Assembly: GCA_016707705.1 (NCBI GenBank)
Contig: JADJHD010000006.1
Location: 124,001 to 188,000 of the forward strand
Source: Bacteroidales bacterium
Lineage (GTDB): Bacteria > Bacteroidota > Bacteroidia > Bacteroidales > UBA4417
DNA length: 64,000 bases
Reading direction: 5' to 3'
A program made the position numbers and the translations under genes. Numbering within the stretch: the first letter of the stretch is position 1; every line of letters begins with the position of its first letter. The notes below the pieces were generated by a model, which saw only the letters and a program-made list of their open reading frames with translations, was not told the origin of the DNA and made no database searches. Of this stretch, positions 36,083 to 45,170 are shown piece after piece.

Positions 36083-39000
36083 TTAAGGCAAGATAAATTG
36101 AAGTTTGAGGGTAAAGTACTTGCTGTCGGCAGGAGGGAGGTGAGCGCCAATGGTATAGATGTCTCCACGATGATCAAGAAGTTTACAGCCATCCGGAAGT
36201 ATCCCGGGTCCTTTTGGAGAATAAATTCTGAAGCTGACATCGGAACCGCTTCTTCCACTCAGGGTAAGGGAGAATGTGTTTCCCGAGAATTCCTGCGAAA
36301 TGATTTTCACACCTAACGAGATATTTCCCGGTTTGGGGTCATCAATGGCAGGAAGGGCGCAGATTCCAGCAGTTCCAACGGTTTCAACAACAATCGTATC
36401 GACTTTCCCTTTTTGTGGAATATTCAGGTTCATTCCGATATAATTCTTTTGCTTTTCAGCCTCATATTCCTTACCGTTCACAAATACCCTGCTGATTGCA
36501 CTTCCCGGCAGAAGTGGGATTTTCAGACTAAGGTTAATTGCATTTCCTGGATCTCCCTTGCTTACAAACGTCCAGGAGGTTTTCTCCTTGCTGCGGAGCA
36601 TTTTCAGATCGATGTAAGAATTACCCATCCGAATATTATTTACCCTGATTGAATCCCAGTCGGCGGGAAATTGTGGGTAGAGGGAAATGCTTTTGCGGAC
36701 AGCATCCATCTTCAGGCCAAGCATTCCTTCGATGGCAGGTTGAACCACCATGCTCTCACTCCAGCACTGATGGAAACAGACTCCAAAAGGCTGGTAAATA
36801 TTTCCGTGAAGCACTTCCGGAACGAAGCCACTGGCCCATTTTCTGTAGGTCAGCAGGTTGTTCATTATGTGACTGAATCCCTGAACAGGGCGTTCATCCT
36901 CATACTCTGCGAGGGAAGTCCAGCCGGTGAAGAGTGGCCAGACAGAACCCTGATGGTAACTTCCGGGATTGTAAAAGGAGCTGTTGTCGCCGATGATCCT
37001 TACACCCCAATCGCTGCTGAAACTGCTGCCTGCAAGGGTTTTTAACACGGATGTGCTTTTGCTCTGATCGTTTACCTGTCCGAAATAAACAGGTACAGCA
37101 GCCATTACACCTGGTTCCGGATGGAAGCTATTATCCTTGTATTTTCCATGGAAGAAGAACTGAGTTTCAGGATTCCAGAATTCAGTATTGATAAGCTGAA
37201 GTACCTTTCCTTCATCATGTGCAAATTTTCTGGCTTCTTCAGAATGCCCTGTATTTCCTGCCATGTAGGCAGCCTGCTTAAGAGCCTCAGCCCAGCAGGA
37301 GGCAAGATAAAGGGTGGTATGGGTTCCGAATAAGGCACCTCCTTCCTCCCAGCCATGTCCGACAAGGGTGTTTTCAATCAGTCCGTCATTATCAGTATCG
37401 GTGCTGTAGCAGAAATCAATGGCCTTTTTAATTGCATCCCAGTTCTTTTTAATGAAGGCCTCGTCACCACTATGCCTGAGATATCTTCCGGCAAGAGAAA
37501 TGAAAAGGGGTGTGGCATCTGCAGCATCATAATGGGCAACTCCGGAAGTGGTTAGTTCGTGGTATATCTTTCCCCTGATATCCTGGAAACGGATATAGGT
37601 TTCAAGAGCAAGCTTTACCTTTTCAAATTCGCCGTAATCCAGCATGGCGTAAGAGGACCAGACACCATCGCGACCAAAATACCAGGCGTATCCGGGCCTT
37701 CCGTTTACCTTATGTCCGCCGTCCCAGCCGGTAGCCGTTGTTGAATATCCTGCAACCAGTGAAGTCCCAATGCCGGGAGTGTTCACCATAAAACGATTTG
37801 TGCCCAGCTTTGCCCAATCGTAACCAAGGTTAAACTCAGGGTCGGGAGTGGTAATCTGCAGACTGCGATCCAGGAATGCTGATTCAGTCCGCATGGATAG
37901 CAACTGCACGGATATGGGTTTGAAGATCAGTTGTACATATTTCTCAACAGCATCATCAATGCCTGCTGAAGTAGCTGCCAATACAAAATCCATGCGGTCG
38001 TGAGGGGATAGATCGAAGGAATACAGGGCTCCGATTTCATGATTCTGACTGCTGTCGCCAACCATTATAAATGCAGAACCTTCTGTACCGGAAATGGCAG
38101 TCGATTGATGGAAACTGCTGTATGGTCCTGCGATATATTGAGTTGGAACCTTGTTTGTCCCGGCAACCACCGACATGCTTGCGGAACTATTGTTGAAAAT
38201 AAAGGCATTCAGCAAGGGCTCCCAGGAGAACTGCAGACTACCGGTAACATTTTCAGAGTAGGGCCACATCAGCCTGAGGTTGGATTTCATTTGAAGAATC
38301 AGGCTAGCCGAAGGGATTCCGTTGTATTCATAATGGACAACCAACCCGGGTTCTGTGGGATGGCAGCAGACTGTTTCTTCGAGATAGCCACGGGGAAATC
38401 TGTAAATTCTTTTAAGGGATTCTGGTCTGACTTCAGTTTCAGGTCGGAGGCTGCTAAGCTGAATAAGTTTGTTGCTGCCTTCAAATCGGATGGAAGCTTC
38501 AAAGTCGCGGATAGCCAAAAAGGGATGAGTCCAAACTTCTTCGATTCCGCCCTCTTCCTTTCCCATTGCGACAATCCTTTCCGTTGCTACATCCCAGGGC
38601 TGTGAACTGCTGATGGATTTTCTGAGTAAATGACTGTCAGTTGGCGGCAACCAATCCATTGACTGGCTGACCAAAGCAGAATAACCGCGGCTTTCAAGAG
38701 GGTCGATCCGCCGGGTTGAATAATCCCAGTAGTGTTCAGCATTTTTGCTGCTTCCAGAAAGATACCTGAGGCAGTTTCTTAGAAAGAGTTCAGTCACCTG
38801 CTTATTCAGGTTCTCAGGACCAAAGATGGTATATGCGCCAATTGCCAGGACTTTCCCCTTGCCAATAGTATATTCAACAACCAGCTTGGAGCTTTCAATC
38901 AGGTGGATATATGCCCAGTCGACAGCTATGGTTTTTCCATTCGGGAGTTCGTTTCCGAACCAGCCCATTCGTCTGCAGGGAACGTCAGTATTGGGCGCAT

Positions 39001-39502
39001 AAAGGTAGGCCCCACCAAAAAGGCTGTCAAAAACAGGATGAGAAAGGTAGGAGTGGATACCGATTTTTCTTCCGTATCCCTCATCTACAGCCATGACTGT
39101 ATTGCCTCTCGGTTCAGCTGATTCAAGTCCAAGTCCGGGAAGCAGTCGAAGTGCATCCAGGGTTAGCAAAAGGTTGCCGCCAGCCTCAACATAGGATCGT
39201 AACGAGTTGGCAAGGTCTTTACCGGATTCTGTTTCGGTAAATGTAGAACTATCCGGACGATGATAACAAAGGATTCTAAATTCAGAGGGATTGGGCGTTT
39301 TTTTGGAAATCTTGCTCATCGGCACTACCTCAGACTTGCTTGTGCCCAAGGTTTGAAGTGCATCGAAGGCTGCCTTTCTTTCTGCCTGAAGTATTTCTTT
39401 CTTTTCAGGACTGAGAAAGCCGATTTTTATCTCGTTTTGAGCTATTGCTTCCAGCATTCCCAGCAGCAGGAGCAGCAATGCCGTGTATCTGATTCTATGC
39501 AT
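36083..39502 (-). CDS. Large multidomain (alpha/alpha)6 glycosidase with N-terminal amidotransferase-like domain
   Basis: 1139 residues. Signal peptide ends at about residue 21 (LEAIAQ). Residues ~23-245 resemble a class-I glutamine-amidotransferase/ThuA-like fold (LRSYVEAGGNLLLTLDALRL; GKGKVLAIGAYTIFGPENLN). Residues ~250-560 are beta-sandwich. Residues ~565-960 form a six-hairpin glycosidase domain with GYAWYFGRDGVWSSYAMLDY, HYDAADATPLFISLAGRY, DTDNDGLIENTLVGHGWEEG, and FYNPGSYHQGSVWPLFTGW, like amylo-alpha-1,6-glucosidase/GH15-type enzymes. The C-terminal ~180 residues are beta-rich. The substrate is not clear. It is first of a two-gene operon with 33999-36077, and a joint role on one glycan is inferred. 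Confidence 0.8.
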   Translation of the reverse strand: MHRIRYTALLLLLLGMLEAIAQNEIKIGFLSPEKKEILQAERKAAFDALQTLGTSKSEVVPMSKISKKTPNPSEFRILCYHRPDSSTFTETESGKDLANSLRSYVEAGGNLLLTLDALRLLPGLGLESAEPRGNTVMAVDEGYGRKIGIHSYLSHPVFDSLFGGAYLYAPNTDVPCRRMGWFGNELPNGKTIAVDWAYIHLIESSKLVVEYTIGKGKVLAIGAYTIFGPENLNKQVTELFLRNCLRYLSGSSKNAEHYWDYSTRRIDPLESRGYSALVSQSMDWLPPTDSHLLRKSISSSQPWDVATERIVAMGKEEGGIEEVWTHPFLAIRDFEASIRFEGSNKLIQLSSLRPETEVRPESLKRIYRFPRGYLEETVCCHPTEPGLVVHYEYNGIPSASLILQMKSNLRLMWPYSENVTGSLQFSWEPLLNAFIFNNSSASMSVVAGTNKVPTQYIAGPYSSFHQSTAISGTEGSAFIMVGDSSQNHEIGALYSFDLSPHDRMDFVLAATSAGIDDAVEKYVQLIFKPISVQLLSMRTESAFLDRSLQITTPDPEFNLGYDWAKLGTNRFMVNTPGIGTSLVAGYSTTATGWDGGHKVNGRPGYAWYFGRDGVWSSYAMLDYGEFEKVKLALETYIRFQDIRGKIYHELTTSGVAHYDAADATPLFISLAGRYLRHSGDEAFIKKNWDAIKKAIDFCYSTDTDNDGLIENTLVGHGWEEGGALFGTHTTLYLASCWAEALKQAAYMAGNTGHSEEARKFAHDEGKVLQLINTEFWNPETQFFFHGKYKDNSFHPEPGVMAAVPVYFGQVNDQSKSTSVLKTLAGSSFSSDWGVRIIGDNSSFYNPGSYHQGSVWPLFTGWTSLAEYEDERPVQGFSHIMNNLLTYRKWASGFVPEVLHGNIYQPFGVCFHQCWSESMVVQPAIEGMLGLKMDAVRKSISLYPQFPADWDSIRVNNIRMGNSYIDLKMLRSKEKTSWTFVSKGDPGNAINLSLKIPLLPGSAISRVFVNGKEYEAEKQKNYIGMNLNIPQKGKVDTIVVETVGTAGICALPAIDDPKPGNISLGVKIISQEFSGNTFSLTLSGRSGSDVSFRIYSPKGPGILPDGCKLLDHRGDIYTIGAHLPPADSKYFTLKLQFILP

Positions 39503-39599
39503 GCGCTTTGATTGGAGAAGGTGTTTCTATCTATCGAAAATACGCCTTTTTCATTAGTCAACTCAGTTCTAATCTCTGCTACTTGTGAAAATTTAACCA

Positions 39600-39900
39600 A
39601 TGGTAAACTTTGTACTTTGAGAAAGACAAAAGACAAAAGGAAAAGGACAAAAGACAAAAGGAAAAAGACAAAAGATGTGGGCATGTGTCCGCCAGCCGGC
39701 GGATGAAAATAGGTCAAGGTAGTTTCTCGGCAATTCACAATTCAAATCTGTGTAAATCAGTGATGTTTCAGTGTCATCAGTGTTCTATTCATTGCTACTT
39801 GCACGAAAATCGAACCCCAAACTTTCGAAAGCACGTAAATCCGGAACCGCAGGTCTAACAACCAAACTACTAAAAACTAATAACTAATATTACATCGAAC
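39600..39900. repeat. Intergenic repeat mosaic 4
   Basis: GACAAAAGGAAAAGACAAAA-type purine repeats (the reverse complement of the pyrimidine units elsewhere, about 39624-39675), CCGCCAGCCGGCGGATGAAA (about 39690-39708), AATCTGTGTAAATCAGTGAT, GTGTTCTATTCATTGCTACT, and CTAACAACCAAACTACTAAA. It is the inverse orientation of mosaics 1 and 2. No gene. Confidence 0.85.
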
Positions 39901-39916
39901 AAATATTCATATCTAC

Positions 39917-39947
39917 TTGTAATTGATGTGTAAATTGCTTATATTTA
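39917..39947 (+). promoter_or_regulatory. Candidate Bacteroidota promoter
   Basis: TTG at 39917-39919, then 20 nt, then TATATTTA at 39940-39947, one mismatch from the TAnnTTTG -7 box. It lies about 20 bp upstream of the 39969 start codon. Confidence 0.4.
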
Positions 39948-39968
39948 TGGGTCTTAAATCCTTATGTG

Positions 39969-40688
39969 ATGAAAACCAAAGCAATGATCATCATGATAAG
40001 CCTGGTATTGCTTGTTGTGCAGTTCGGGATGGCACAGCAAAAGGAAGCCCAGGCAAACAGGCGAACCGTAATGAGCACTTCCGGGACATCCGGTTCAGGA
40101 GAGGTGATGTCAGGAACAGCGCTTCAGAACAATGATCTTAACCTGGAGGGAGATGCAGGCAGTCTCTATGTCGGGACTGACTGGCCGCTCGGTATTCTTA
40201 CCTTGAGGGGAGGGAAGATGATAGAGAACTACAGGTTCCGGTATGATGTTTATGCGGATCAGATGCAGTTTATAGCAGGACCTGATACCCTTGCATTCGC
40301 ATCACCTTCCGAATTATATACGGTTGCCTTCGGTGAAAAAACATTTGTTTATGAGCCTTTTGAATGTAGCGGAGCTCTGATGAAAGGATATTTTCAACTG
40401 ATTGTCCCGGGCAAAAAGCAGCTTCTTCTTAAACGAACCGTGATGTATCACCTGAATGAGGAAAAAGGAACCGTTGATGAACAGCAGACCTATCTGGTAA
40501 GTGAATGCTATTTTATTAAATCTGGTAACCAGCCAGCCCATAAGGTGATGTGCAGCAAAAAGAATGCTCTGGTTGCAATGGAAGATCGTAAGAATGAGCT
40601 TGAAGAATACCTCCGGCAAACCGGCAATAAAGTCAAAACTCCTGATGACCTGAAGAAAATGGTGGAGTATTATAATTCGCTGGAATAA
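39969..40688 (+). CDS. Secreted protein of unknown function
   Basis: 239 residues from the ATG at 39969 (MKTKAMIIMISLVLLVVQFG, signal peptide, then MAQQK); a GTG one codon upstream is an alternative. The N-terminal region after the signal is Ser/Thr/Gly-rich (TVMSTSGTSGSGEVMSGTAL). The middle is beta-rich (NYRFRYDVYADQMQFIAGPD; TVAFGEKTFVYEPFE). The C-terminus is a charged helix (NELEEYLRQTGNKVKTPDDL). It resembles unnamed Bacteroidota secreted proteins; no function is known to me. It stands alone between repeat mosaics 4 and 5. Confidence 0.7.
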   Translation: MKTKAMIIMISLVLLVVQFGMAQQKEAQANRRTVMSTSGTSGSGEVMSGTALQNNDLNLEGDAGSLYVGTDWPLGILTLRGGKMIENYRFRYDVYADQMQFIAGPDTLAFASPSELYTVAFGEKTFVYEPFECSGALMKGYFQLIVPGKKQLLLKRTVMYHLNEEKGTVDEQQTYLVSECYFIKSGNQPAHKVMCSKKNALVAMEDRKNELEEYLRQTGNKVKTPDDLKKMVEYYNSLE

Positions 40689-40689
40689 A

Positions 40690-41260
40690 TGAGAAGACGT
40701 GTCCACCGGCTGGCGGATGGAGATGTGAGGATGCGCAGCGAAGCGTTGTCCGCCGGGTGGCGGATGGAGATGTGAGGATGTGAGGATGTGGAGATGTGGA
40801 GATGTGAGGATGTGGAGATGTGTCAGCTGGCTTGGTATGAAAAACAATCTTGAACGAAGCTGTCACTCTGAGCTTGTCGAAGAGTTTTAACAATATGCAC
40901 AATTCAAATCCGTCCGCCGGCTGCCGGATGGAAATGTGAGGATGCGCAGCGAAGCGGAGTCCGCCTGCTGGCGGATGGAGATGTGAGGATGTGAGGATGT
41001 GGAGATGTGTCAGCTGGCTTGTTATGAAAAACAATCTTGAACGAAGCTGTCCCTGTCGTCGAAGAGTTTAACAATATGCACAATTAAATCTATCGCCGGC
41101 GGCGGATGAAAATGCGAGGATGCATAAGCGGTGGTGGCGGATGAAATGATTGGCTATTTCCCCTTTTAAGCACTATCAAATCTGTGTTAATTTGTGATTT
41201 TTCAGTCCGCCGGCTGGCGGATTCGTGTTCTATTGTCTGCTACTTCCAAAATCTATAACT
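40690..41260. repeat. Intergenic repeat mosaic 5 (longest)
   Basis: Two near-parallel blocks, about 40700-40910 and 40915-41090. Each has GCTGGCGGATGGAGATGTGA, GGATGCGCAGCGAAGCG, CCGCCGGCTGCCGGATG palindromes, GATGTGAGGATGTGGAGATG units, then GCTGGCTTGGTATGAAAAAC, AATCTTGAACGAAGCTGTCA, CTCTGAGCTTGTCGAAGAGT and AACAATATGCACAATTCAAA. The second block is partly decayed. A third, more degraded piece reaches about 41240. The duplication of a compound block of about 200 bp shows the modules spread or recombine as groups. No gene. Confidence 0.85.
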
Positions 41261-41289
41261 CCGCTGAGCAAATTATTACTTTTGCAGCG

Positions 41290-42255
41290 ATGAGTGGCAA
41301 TTCAGAAACCAAAGACTTCCGGGCGATTATCGACAGGCACTTTAAAGCGCTTGAGAATTGTAATTTGTGTCCGAGAAGATGCGGCGCAAACCGGCTGAAG
41401 GCTGCAACTGGATTCTGTAAGTCGGGCTCGGGTTTTCATATTGCATCCATTTGCAGTCATAAGGGAGAAGAGCCAGTGATTAGCGGGACCCACGGAATCT
41501 GCAATGTGTTCTTTGGCAACTGCAACCTGCAATGCCGCTATTGCCAGAACTGGCAGATCAGCAAGAACACAAAGGCTGAGGAGATTGAAATCCTAAGACT
41601 CGAAACTGTTCTGGAGAGGATCATAAGTCTGCTGAATCAAGGTTGTGAATCCGTTGGCTTCGTTTCCCCATCCCATTTTATACCTCATGTCAAGGTGATT
41701 ATTGATGCCCTGAGGCTGATTGGGCATAATCCGATATTTGTATATAACTCCAATGGCTACGATAGCGTTGAGCAGTTGAATTCTCTTGAAGGTTACATTG
41801 ATGTTTACCTCCCGGATTTCAAATATGCTGATCCGGAATTGGCGAAAGAACTTTCAGGCGTTAAAGATTATCCTGAAATGGCTCTGGCTGCACTGAAGGA
41901 GATGTTCCGCCAGAAAGGATCTACGCTGCAGCTTAATGAAAAGGGAATAGCCGAAAATGGAATGGTGGTCCGACACCTTATTCTGCCCGGATATGTGCAA
42001 AACAGTCTTGAAGTACTGAGGCTTTTATCCTATCATCTTTCCGAATCGGTGGCAGTTTCACTGATGTCGCAGTACTGGCCCACTCCTGCAATGGAATCTC
42101 ATGCATCCCTGAACAGAACCCTCGATGTGAAGGAGTATGATCAGGTAGTTAAAGAAATGGAGAACCTGGGATTCTACAAGGGCTGGGTTCAGGAACTCGA
42201 AAGTTCAACGCATTACAGGCCCGATTTCTCTTCAGAGCATCCTTTTGAACGCTGA
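41290..42255 (+). CDS. COG1313 (PflX-like) radical SAM protein
   Basis: 321 residues from the ATG at 41290; a longer frame starting at 41194 runs into repeat mosaic 5 and is rejected. An N-terminal Cys cluster (CNLCPRRCGANRLKAATGFC) precedes the radical SAM motif CNLQCRYC (CX3CX2C) at ~81-88. This pairing is typical of the PflX/YgkA-like group related to pyruvate formate-lyase activating enzymes. The real substrate of these proteins is unknown, and no pfl gene is present here. A TACTTTTG box (41277-41284) lies only 6 bp before the ATG, so a leaderless transcript is possible. Confidence 0.85.
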   Translation: MSGNSETKDFRAIIDRHFKALENCNLCPRRCGANRLKAATGFCKSGSGFHIASICSHKGEEPVISGTHGICNVFFGNCNLQCRYCQNWQISKNTKAEEIEILRLETVLERIISLLNQGCESVGFVSPSHFIPHVKVIIDALRLIGHNPIFVYNSNGYDSVEQLNSLEGYIDVYLPDFKYADPELAKELSGVKDYPEMALAALKEMFRQKGSTLQLNEKGIAENGMVVRHLILPGYVQNSLEVLRLLSYHLSESVAVSLMSQYWPTPAMESHASLNRTLDVKEYDQVVKEMENLGFYKGWVQELESSTHYRPDFSSEHPFER

Positions 42256-42318
42256 GAGCCGGGCTTTCAACGGAAAAATCAAATAGAATTATGGTAATTG
42301 ACTGAGCAGGACCGGAGT

Positions 42319-42798
42319 TTAATACTCTATCTTGTCCTCTTTCTCAATCCACTGATCAAAAATCTGAACGGCTTCATCCTGAAGAATCTGTTCCACCGGC
42401 AGACTCCTGTGCTCATAAGGAAGCTGAAGTTCCTCATAGAACAGTTCGTCATCAAAGCCGGCAACTGCAGCATCAGAACGGTCGGCGGCAAAATAGAGCT
42501 TGTCGACACGGGCCCACATTACGGCACCAAGGCACATCGGACAAGGTTCACAGCTGGCATAAATTTCACAGCCGGAAAGGTCGAAGGTCTCAAGTTTAGC
42601 ACATGCTTCCCTGATAGCAACTATTTCAGCGTGTGCTGTCGGGTCATTGGTGCTGGTTACCCTGTTTCCGGTAGCTGCGATTATCTTTCCGTCCTTTACC
42701 ACTACTGCCCCGAACGGGCCTCCATTGCCGGTTTCAAGATTTAGTCCTGCCTGGCGAATGGCCTCCAGCATATATGATCGGTTGTCCTGTTTACCCAT
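42319..42798 (-). CDS. guaD: Guanine deaminase (cytidine-deaminase fold)
   Basis: 159 residues. The zinc site of the CDA superfamily is complete: HAE in DPTAHAEIVAIREAC and PCPMC in SCEPCPMCLGAVMWARVDK. Length, the NLETGNGGPFGAVVVKDGKI start, AAVAGFDDELFYEEL, and the terminal KIEY closely match bacterial GuaD, whose C-terminal Tyr contributes to the active site. It should deaminate guanine to xanthine in the cytosol. It converges with the radical SAM gene and lies downstream of aat. Confidence 0.9.
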   Translation of the reverse strand: MGKQDNRSYMLEAIRQAGLNLETGNGGPFGAVVVKDGKIIAATGNRVTSTNDPTAHAEIVAIREACAKLETFDLSGCEIYASCEPCPMCLGAVMWARVDKLYFAADRSDAAVAGFDDELFYEELQLPYEHRSLPVEQILQDEAVQIFDQWIEKEDKIEY

Positions 42799-42862
42799 GT
42801 TAGATTTTAATGCAAATTTCAGTATTTCAATTTCAGACTGAGCTTAATGTCTTCTCAGTCCT

Positions 42863-43549
42863 TTATTCCTTTCCAGTCCATAAACCATCGATCCCTTGTT
42901 TTTCCAGCGCCTTGACCAGGAATTTGAGGTATTGGTTTCTGGGAATCAGCTCACCACCCAGACTTTCCAGGTGGTTAGTGTAAACCTGAGCATCAATGAT
43001 ATCATATTCCCATTCAATCAACTTCTCCACTAGATGAACAAGGGCAACCTTTGAAGCATTCGTTTCCTTGTGAAACATTGACTCCCCGAAGAAAGCCCTG
43101 CCCATTGAAACCCCGTAAAGTCCTCCGACCAACTCGCCGTCAAGCCATGCTTCCACCGAATGTGCAAAACCTGCCTCATGTAGTTTCTGATAGGCGTGTT
43201 TCATTTCGCGGGTAATCCAGGTTCCATCCTGATCTTTTCTGGGAGTAAAGGAACATTCTTCAATCACCTTTGAAAAGGCTTTGTCGAAAGTGACCGTAAA
43301 CTTATGTTTCTTCACAGTTTGCTTCAAACTATGGGAGATGATCATCTTCGATGGAAACAATATCATTCTGGGATCCGGTGACCACCATAAAATGGGCATT
43401 CCATCTTCATACCAGGGAAAAATTCCTTGAGAATAGGCCAGTTTCAGCCTTTCAATACTGAGATCACCACCAACAGCCAATAATCCGGATTCATCCGCTT
43501 CATCAGGATCAGGAAAAACCATTTCTTTCCTGGAAATTGAAATTGCCAT
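42863..43549 (-). CDS. aat: Leucyl/phenylalanyl-tRNA--protein transferase
   Basis: 228 residues, normal for Aat. Signature motifs: FPDPDEADESGLLAVGGDLS, LKLAYSQGIFPWYEDGMPIL, WWSPDPRMILFPSKM, WITREMKHAYQKLHEAGFAH, SVEAWLDGELVGGLYGVSMG, AFFGESMFHKETNASKVAL. The enzyme adds Leu or Phe to N-terminal Arg/Lys residues and marks proteins for ClpAP degradation (N-end rule). It lies 4 bp from the upstream T9SS protein gene on the same strand. Confidence 0.95.
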   Translation of the reverse strand: MAISISRKEMVFPDPDEADESGLLAVGGDLSIERLKLAYSQGIFPWYEDGMPILWWSPDPRMILFPSKMIISHSLKQTVKKHKFTVTFDKAFSKVIEECSFTPRKDQDGTWITREMKHAYQKLHEAGFAHSVEAWLDGELVGGLYGVSMGRAFFGESMFHKETNASKVALVHLVEKLIEWEYDIIDAQVYTNHLESLGGELIPRNQYLKFLVKALEKQGIDGLWTGKE

Positions 43550-43553
43550 TGGA

Positions 43554-45167
43554 TCAGGGTCGTTGAAGGATCAGCACTTTAGTGATTGCAGCGCTGCCAT
43601 TGTTTATGGAGGCTAAATATACGCCATTTTTCAGTTGATGCGGAAGTTCAATCATACTGACACTATTCTCTATTTGCTCTGAATAGGATAGTATGCCTTC
43701 GGAGTCGTATAATCTGAAATCAATCTTGCTTCCAAACGAAGTTGGGATATTAAGGGTGATAATACCTTGACTTGGATTCGGGAAAATCGACAGATCAGTG
43801 GATTTCGATGCAATTGTTTCATCAACTGAGGTTGATAGCAATGACCAGAATTTGTAACTCCCCGCCGGTGCTGATAAGGGTTCCAGCAATTCCTGTCCAT
43901 TGGAATATCCTGCCAGATAATAGGATATGGTATCGGCAGGCGTAATATCTGAAATAACCCCAATATATCCCGGACATCCCGGGAACATTTTACCGCTCCT
44001 GAAATCTGAATCTGACTGTGTTTTGTAATGAACGATTATGCTGTCGATAGCCCAATTGCTTTGCGGATAGCAGGAAACAGGCATCTCATAAAGGAAATCC
44101 TGAATTCCGTCCAAGCGATAATGCTTGAGCCTGAATAAATCAAGCTGTGGCAGGCTGAAACTCATTTGATCCAATGCCTTATTTGCAGCCGAAAGATAGG
44201 TCGCATCGGCATTGCTGATACTGTATCCAAGCAACGTATTCTGCATTATTGTTTGCGCAATGTTGTCGGTTTCAGTGCCAAATGAAGGAAGAACCAGTAC
44301 GTTATTCAATAGGATGCAAGAGGTATAGGACCTGAATTCATCTTCCGGACTATTCGGATAGCTGCCATCATTTGCCGGACTCACAGGTATCCTGATGATG
44401 TGATAAGTCCTGCCAAAGGAATTGCTTGCCTGACCAAGCTCTGTGGCTATGGCTTCAAGTAAATCATAGTCAATGCAGTTCTCAGGTAATTTCGCGAGCA
44501 GAATGGTTTCAGAGTCCAGCATCTTAAAATACTGGTTCAGACTGATACGGCCGTTATTTCCAAAAATAGGAGAGGGGATTACCATAAAATCATCCACATG
44601 GAAATAGGCTTTTAAAACATCAACGATTTCTGCCTCAGTATATTGGGGGTTATCCTGAACAACAAGATCAGAGACAAATCCGCGCTTGAGTCCGTCGAAT
44701 TGAATATTGATCGCATTGAGATTTAACTGCATCTCATTCACAGGAATTCCCAGATAGTCTCCGATAGCCTGAGGCAATAAATCATCAGATGTCGAAGAGG
44801 ATGGATCGTAGAAGAACCTGACAAACTGCTCTGAATTGTAGATGTAACCTGAAATAGGACCTGATTCTGCAATCCATGGGGACTGTGTCGAAACCGGAAT
44901 AAATCTCAGTTGAATGCTAACTCCTCTTTCGAGCAGATAATTCTGAATTACAAGGGTATCGCTCCCGGGTTGATAAAGCATGTTAATGATGCTGTTATCC
45001 GGAAGTGCACCAGCTATTCTTGCCATCGTGGAATCCAGCGCCGGATCATCATTCCAGCGAAGAGTGAGGCTTTCGGCTTTCTCGAATCCTGCAGGCATAA
45101 TCAGGGATTGCCCTTTCATTTGAAAGGAAATCGCCAGCAGCACAAGAATCAGAAGACCTCTATTCAT
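43554..45167 (-). CDS. Secreted deiminase-fold (PAD/agmatine deiminase-like) protein, likely inactive, with T9SS domain
   Basis: 537 residues. Signal peptide MNRGLLILVLLAISFQMKGQ. Residues ~20-370 follow the order of the agmatine/peptidylarginine deiminase family: MPAGFEKAESLTLRWN; PWIAESGPISGYIYN where active enzymes have W-x-RD-x-GP; LNLNAINIQFDG in place of LEGGNIxVDG; FGNNGRISLNQYFKM in place of the TDGHxD motif; SYTSCILLNNVLVLPSFG matching SYINFxxxNxxVxxPxFG; and GIQDFLYEMP where the catalytic GGxxHC is expected. The key Asp, His and Cys therefore appear replaced. The C-terminal ~80 residues are a T9SS domain (SIFPNPSQGIITLN ... GVYLASINNGSAA). It is probably a binding pseudoenzyme exported to the surface. 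Confidence 0.7.
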   Translation of the reverse strand: MNRGLLILVLLAISFQMKGQSLIMPAGFEKAESLTLRWNDDPALDSTMARIAGALPDNSIINMLYQPGSDTLVIQNYLLERGVSIQLRFIPVSTQSPWIAESGPISGYIYNSEQFVRFFYDPSSSTSDDLLPQAIGDYLGIPVNEMQLNLNAINIQFDGLKRGFVSDLVVQDNPQYTEAEIVDVLKAYFHVDDFMVIPSPIFGNNGRISLNQYFKMLDSETILLAKLPENCIDYDLLEAIATELGQASNSFGRTYHIIRIPVSPANDGSYPNSPEDEFRSYTSCILLNNVLVLPSFGTETDNIAQTIMQNTLLGYSISNADATYLSAANKALDQMSFSLPQLDLFRLKHYRLDGIQDFLYEMPVSCYPQSNWAIDSIIVHYKTQSDSDFRSGKMFPGCPGYIGVISDITPADTISYYLAGYSNGQELLEPLSAPAGSYKFWSLLSTSVDETIASKSTDLSIFPNPSQGIITLNIPTSFGSKIDFRLYDSEGILSYSEQIENSVSMIELPHQLKNGVYLASINNGSAAITKVLILQRP

Positions 45168-45170
45168 ATA

